Below are positions 12,679-16,092 of a stretch of DNA of 16,092 nucleotides, piece by piece. This DNA comes from JAVBNW01 sp031551255. GTDB taxonomy: Bacteria > Bacillota > Clostridia > Christensenellales > UBA1750. Under the pieces are notes generated by a model, which worked only from the letters and a program-made list of their open reading frames with translations, was not told the DNA's origin and did no database searches. The position numbers were made by a program, and so were the translations under genes. How positions within the stretch are numbered: position 1 is the stretch's first letter; each line of letters starts with the position of its first letter. The stretch covers positions 1 to 16,092 of the forward strand of contig JAVBNW010000018.1 of assembly GCA_031551255.1 (NCBI GenBank). Direction: 5' to 3'.

Positions 12679-13623
12679 CTAATTCACGCCCATCGTAAGC
12701 TCGGTAAGCTTGTCCTCGGCGGTGATCTTTTCGATCATTTCGGCGGTAACCGTCTGCCCCGCCTCGGCAAGCACCGTGCCGTCGGCGGCGGTAATGCGTT
12801 GTTTTACCGTCTTGCCGATCACATATTCGGCGCGGCGTTTTTCGAAATAGTTTTTCGTGTCGGCGTTTACGTTCTGCCCCGCCGCGGGGGCCCTATTGCG
12901 CAATGCCGCCAAGCGCGAAGCGAGCGGGGGCTCGGCAGGCGCTTCCTCTGCGGCGGGTTCCTCCGGCGCTTCAACCGTCTCCGCAGTGGGAGCCACTTCC
13001 GCCTCCGCCGGTTGCTCTTGAACGGCGGGCTCTTGGGCGGCCGGGGCCTCTTCCTGAACGGGAGCCTCTTCCATTACAGCGGTCTCTTGGGCGACGACTT
13101 TCTCTGCGGGAGCTTCTTCCACAGCTTCATAGGCCGGTTCGGAAACAAATTCGCCCTGCTCCAACCTGTCGGAATCGATGAACACGATGCCGCGGGACAG
13201 CGTTACGATGCTTTCCTTGGGCAAGACGCCGCCGTCTTCCATAATATACTTCTCGATCAACCCTTCGACCAGCTGAAACTCAAAATCCACGATCTTGCCG
13301 ATAACATCGCCCGCGGAGGACACCACCCGCGCGCCGATTAAATCCGAATCGGTGTAGGCCAGCTGCATGGCCTCTTCTTCTTTCCAGATGCTGATGACGT
13401 GTTCGCTGGAACTGGTAATCGCAAAATCCTTGCCCATTCCCGCGATTTTACTATTCGGCAGCACGCAGAAGCCAAAGCACCCCTTGCCGGTATCCAACAC
13501 GAGGTACTCGACGCTCTTCTTATCCACGTCCATCACTACTTCGCGGATCGCGCCGCATTCCACGCCTTCCTTGATCGCCAGCAGGCGCAGCCCGACAATC
13601 CTGGAGAGCTTTTCGTTGCCCAT
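12679..13623 (-). CDS. PRC-barrel protein with acidic Glu/Ala/Pro linker and C-terminal beta domain
   Basis: 314 residues, no signal peptide or TM segment. Two PRC-barrel-like units are visible at about 5-80 (RIVGLRLLAIKEGVECGAIREVVMD) and 88-160 (DLIGARVVSSAGDVIGKIVDFEF). Residues 165-235 are a low-complexity, negatively charged Glu/Ala/Pro linker. The C-terminal part (269-314: GKTVKQRITAADGTVLAEAG, then TAEMIEKI) resembles a small beta unit seen in RNA polymerase beta' subunits. PRC-barrels mediate protein contacts, for example in RimM and in sporulation protein YlmC/YmxH; the exact role here is unknown. I prefer ATG 13623, with GGAAGGGG about eight bases upstream, over an in-frame GTG at 13641. 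It has its own promoter and terminator. Confidence 0.85.
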   Translation of the reverse strand: MGNEKLSRIVGLRLLAIKEGVECGAIREVVMDVDKKSVEYLVLDTGKGCFGFCVLPNSKIAGMGKDFAITSSSEHVISIWKEEEAMQLAYTDSDLIGARVVSSAGDVIGKIVDFEFQLVEGLIEKYIMEDGGVLPKESIVTLSRGIVFIDSDRLEQGEFVSEPAYEAVEEAPAEKVVAQETAVMEEAPVQEEAPAAQEPAVQEQPAEAEVAPTAETVEAPEEPAAEEAPAEPPLASRLAALRNRAPAAGQNVNADTKNYFEKRRAEYVIGKTVKQRITAADGTVLAEAGQTVTAEMIEKITAEDKLTELTMGVN

Positions 13624-13659
13624 CACGATAACCCCTTCCACGCACGTTCTCTTGTCTAT

Positions 13660-13686
13660 ATTATATGATTCCTAAAGGTTCTACAA
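13660..13686 (-). promoter_or_regulatory. Probable promoter of the PRC-barrel gene
   Basis: A perfect TATAAT (13665-13660) on the minus strand lies 37 bases before the ATG. The best -35 is TTGTAG at 13686-13681 with a short 15-base spacer. A 12-bp palindrome, TTTTCGCGAAAA (13692-13703), sits just upstream and might be an operator. Confidence 0.45.
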
Positions 13687-13729
13687 GCTATTTTTCGCGA
13701 AAATCGACAAAGTCTGCCATATCGTGCCA

Positions 13730-15064
13730 TCAAGGCGCCGAACCACGGTTATAAACTTCCTGCACCGCCGGGTAAACATCCATCGCCAGCAGCTCGTTGA
13801 TGACGACTTTGCCATCCCTGAGCACTTCGCGGTAGGAAGAAACCCGGTAACCTTCTTGGGCAGCGGTGACCAATTGTTGTTTGCCGGCGGGAAGCGTAGG
13901 ATCGTCGATGAACAGCGGCGTGCTCGGGGGCTCGATCGGCTTGACGATGACGGAGCGGATACGTACTGTTTCATCGAGGTTGCCCGGTCTTCCGTGAACT
14001 TCTATTTTGATCTTTCCCTCCTGCCACGCGGCCAATACGTATAAAGGGAAGCGCGCGTCGTTGCGCATGATGAGGTTGTGCGCATCATCAAGTGCGGCAT
14101 CGAGCCCAATGGGCAAATACTCCACCGGGCGGGCGTTGGGGTGGCGTTCTACCTTATTGGCCCCGGCCAACAACAGCGCATCGTATAGCGTGCCCGCAAT
14201 CTGCGATACCACCGCCTGCTCTTGGGCGGGCACCCGGACACCCTGATACAAAAGCGCTTTTAAGTCGATGGTTCCGCCGACGCTAAGCACATAGCCGTTG
14301 ACGGCATCGAGCAAAGTCCGCGCAAGTTCTCCCTCTTCCACCGCAAGCTCCGTTTCGCAGGTAGAGAGCGCCATGATGCTCTCCCTTAAGGATACCTCGG
14401 AAACGGCGGCCGGAATTGCCTTGATCTGCACCTGCACCGTAGCCGACTCGCCCGATTCCAACTGCGCCCATGCCGCGTGAAACAAATCGATAAAATCGAC
14501 CTGCGCTCCGTTCTGGTCGGAAATATAGTCAAATCCTTTGCCATCTCCCGCAAGCTTCACGCTGGCATTCTCGGGCGGTTTATAAAACAAAGCGCAAAAG
14601 GCGCGGCAGGTTTCCTCTACTTTTTCCGCATCGTACAAAACGGCAATATCCACTTGCGCTCCGTCGCGCACGCGATAGTAAGCATTGGTCCGCGAAAGCA
14701 TGCCTCCTTTGAGCATTTGCGCAAAGAGTTCATCAACCCTTTCCCGCGCATCCGTAAAAGCGCCAAGGTCTTCGGCGCGATAACTCCGCTCGCCCGCGCC
14801 GGCGGAGAGCTTGAGCGATACTTGCCCAAGCAGACGCGCCTCTTCCTGTTGGATCACCAGTTCCCTCGCCCGGTCGGGATCCATCCCCGAAACGTCGACG
14901 CCGTTGATGCTCGAGCCGGGCAGCAAGGCCGCGCCGTCCAGAATGGCGGATTGGGCCGTGTATATGCCCATCGCAAACATCGCTATGATCATGGCGGCGG
15001 TAAACATAAGGTCGAGCAGATGCTCGCCCGCCAGGCGCAGCCATACCGCCAAGCGATCGCTCAT
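13730..15064 (-). CDS. Membrane-anchored VanW-family protein with peptidoglycan-binding-like and G5-like regions
   Basis: 444 residues. One N-terminal membrane helix at about 16-38 (cytoplasmic MSDRLAVWLR before it) suggests the rest is outside the cell. INGVDVSGMDPDRARELV (53-70) is the repeat seen in YoaR-like putative peptidoglycan-binding proteins. Residues 228-358 are the VanW domain (TLYDALLLAG, VERHPNARPVEYLPIGLDAAL). Residues 370-437 are G5-like (DPTLPAGKQQLVTAAQEGYRV to DVYPAVQEVY). The usual GxGxCQ motif of VanW reads AVVSQIAG here, with Ser287 where Cys is expected, and the GGG is lost. VanW proteins occur with vancomycin-resistance operons and in spore and wall loci, but their activity is unknown; this is not evidence of resistance. 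The ATG overlaps the upstream stop by four bases. Confidence 0.88.
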   Translation of the reverse strand: MSDRLAVWLRLAGEHLLDLMFTAAMIIAMFAMGIYTAQSAILDGAALLPGSSINGVDVSGMDPDRARELVIQQEEARLLGQVSLKLSAGAGERSYRAEDLGAFTDARERVDELFAQMLKGGMLSRTNAYYRVRDGAQVDIAVLYDAEKVEETCRAFCALFYKPPENASVKLAGDGKGFDYISDQNGAQVDFIDLFHAAWAQLESGESATVQVQIKAIPAAVSEVSLRESIMALSTCETELAVEEGELARTLLDAVNGYVLSVGGTIDLKALLYQGVRVPAQEQAVVSQIAGTLYDALLLAGANKVERHPNARPVEYLPIGLDAALDDAHNLIMRNDARFPLYVLAAWQEGKIKIEVHGRPGNLDETVRIRSVIVKPIEPPSTPLFIDDPTLPAGKQQLVTAAQEGYRVSSYREVLRDGKVVINELLAMDVYPAVQEVYNRGSAP

Positions 15065-16092
15065 ACGTCACCCATCCTACCCAGCTGATCGAGAATGCCC
15101 TCGAGCTGAACGCGTTCCTCCGAGGAAAGATCGTAGCCGCTGCTAAGAATGCCAAAGATCAGGTCGATGGACTCGCGGAGCCTGCCCGCCTCGATGAGAG
15201 CCGCTAGGCGTTCGAAATCCGCCTGCTTAAGAACCCACGGATCCGTCGCTCCCTCGCGGAATGCGAGGAAGGCATCGGCCGCCTCTCCCCAGCGCTTTTC
15301 AAAGGCCAATGCAAAGGCGGCATCCAGCAGCTTCTCGTCGCCGTTGCGCGTTTTGGCAACCGCTGCCGCTGAGGATTGTTCTTCTATAGCCTCTTGGGCA
15401 AAAGGCTCCTCTCGCACCGAGATCGGAGCGGCTTCTTCGGGTTCCGGTATGTCAGCCGGTGCGTCGATAACCGATTCGGCATCGCGCATCTTCTCTACAG
15501 AATCGAAAGATCCCCACACATCCGTTTGGGCATGTTCCGCATCGCCGTACGGCCCGGCATGGGCGCTGTCTTCAGGCTCTACGGCCGCATATGCCTCCGG
15601 CTCCTGCGCCGCCGGTTCATCCGGGGTTATGGGTATGGCAATGTTATCGCGCCCGATGGCCCCGTCCACCGCAAAGCCGGATTCACCAGGCAACTCGTCC
15701 CCGGCGACGAACGCCGCCGATAGAAATTCGGGCACATCCCGCACGGCGAGGGGCTCGGGCTTCTCCGTCTCCTCTGTATGGGGCTCCGCCATGAAGATGC
15801 CCACCTCCGGCCTCTCCGGCGCTTCCTCCGCAGCCGCTGTGGCAAACTCGGGCAGCATAGGCGCCTGGGTTGCCTCCGTTTCTTCTCCATTAAAGGCGGC
15901 ATGCGCTTGCGCCTCGGAGGCGTAGTGCGGTACTGCGGCGGAATTCGCCGTATCGGAAGCCGCCACATGCTCCTCGATTTCCACCGGCTGCACGTCTACC
16001 GGCCCGCTCAAAGGTGCGGGAGCCGCCTCGGCGATCGGCGCTATCGCACAGGAAGGCTCTATCTGCGAATCGGCGATGAGCTGGGCATCGGC
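15061..16092 (-). CDS. Acidic low-complexity protein, N-terminus beyond the window
   Basis: 343 residues are visible and the frame is open to the right edge, so the 5' end is missing; a TTG at 16011 is just an internal codon. Most of it is Glu/Ala/Pro-rich and strongly acidic (for example EPEAYAAVEPEDSAHAG), without a TM segment or recognisable enzyme motif. The last ~95 residues are different: helical and TPR-like in look (LLDAAFALAFEKRWGEAADAFLAF, then LIEAGRLRESIDLIFGIL). It ends with ATGA shared with the VanW gene start, so the two are co-translated and may act together at the cell envelope. The acidic linker style is shared with the PRC-barrel protein nearby. Function unknown. Confidence 0.75.
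   Translation of the reverse strand, partial: ADAQLIADSQIEPSCAIAPIAEAAPAPLSGPVDVQPVEIEEHVAASDTANSAAVPHYASEAQAHAAFNGEETEATQAPMLPEFATAAAEEAPERPEVGIFMAEPHTEETEKPEPLAVRDVPEFLSAAFVAGDELPGESGFAVDGAIGRDNIAIPITPDEPAAQEPEAYAAVEPEDSAHAGPYGDAEHAQTDVWGSFDSVEKMRDAESVIDAPADIPEPEEAAPISVREEPFAQEAIEEQSSAAAVAKTRNGDEKLLDAAFALAFEKRWGEAADAFLAFREGATDPWVLKQADFERLAALIEAGRLRESIDLIFGILSSGYDLSSEERVQLEGILDQLGRMGDV

Noticed and set aside
12532..13341. 269-codon plus-strand frame opposite the PRC-barrel gene
   Set aside because: Low-complexity Leu/Gly/Arg product mirrors the Glu/Ala/Pro linker on the other strand; it also starts inside the right palindromic element.
13730..15064. Vancomycin resistance determinant from the VanW name
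   Set aside because: VanW domains are common in wall and spore proteins; no vanHAX-type ligase or dehydrogenase genes are in the window and the domain is atypical.

Overview
The window looks like a chromosomal stretch from a spore-forming, fairly high-G+C member of the Clostridia; I infer something Christensenellales-like but cannot name it. The reason is the spoVT / spoVB-type flippase / yabN-type mazG / hup / rqcP gene set, in the order known from Bacillus and Clostridia. Coding density is high and most genes are on the minus strand. No rRNA, tRNA or CRISPR array is visible.

Layout, left to right. At 1-129 an AT-rich gene runs off the left edge. From 258 to 8682 nearly everything is on the minus strand and, in transcription order, runs: spoVT (TTG start, with a sigma-G-type promoter), an AraC-family regulator with an effector-binding domain, a SpoVB/MurJ-superfamily flippase, a YabN-type methylase-MazG fusion, HU, the S4-domain protein RqcP, a bifunctional IspDF enzyme, and a 12-TM membrane protein that partly resembles sugar ABC permeases. 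A good promoter precedes the flippase, two promoters precede hup, and intrinsic terminators follow the AraC gene and hup. rqcP and ispDF overlap by four bases and must be translationally coupled.

From 8968 to 10887 a plus-strand pair encodes an aldo/keto reductase and an SMP-30/gluconolactonase-type hydrolase, probably a small carbonyl- or sugar-metabolism operon. It converges on a cupin gene at 10947-11279.

The most unusual part is 11309-12588. Two related 162-bp palindromic elements, each with its own terminal inverted repeats and TATAGTC-like ends, face each other in inverted orientation. They bracket about 950 bp of AT-rich DNA (about 30% G+C in lines I counted, against about 57% in a line of a neighbouring gene). 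This DNA carries its own promoter and one DUF362-family gene. It looks like a transposase-less composite element or MITE-bounded cargo cassette.

Right of it, on the minus strand, are a PRC-barrel protein with an acidic Glu/Ala/Pro linker, a membrane-anchored VanW/G5-type protein whose usual VanW cysteine appears to be serine, and an acidic low-complexity protein that runs off the right edge. The last two overlap by four bases and form one operon.
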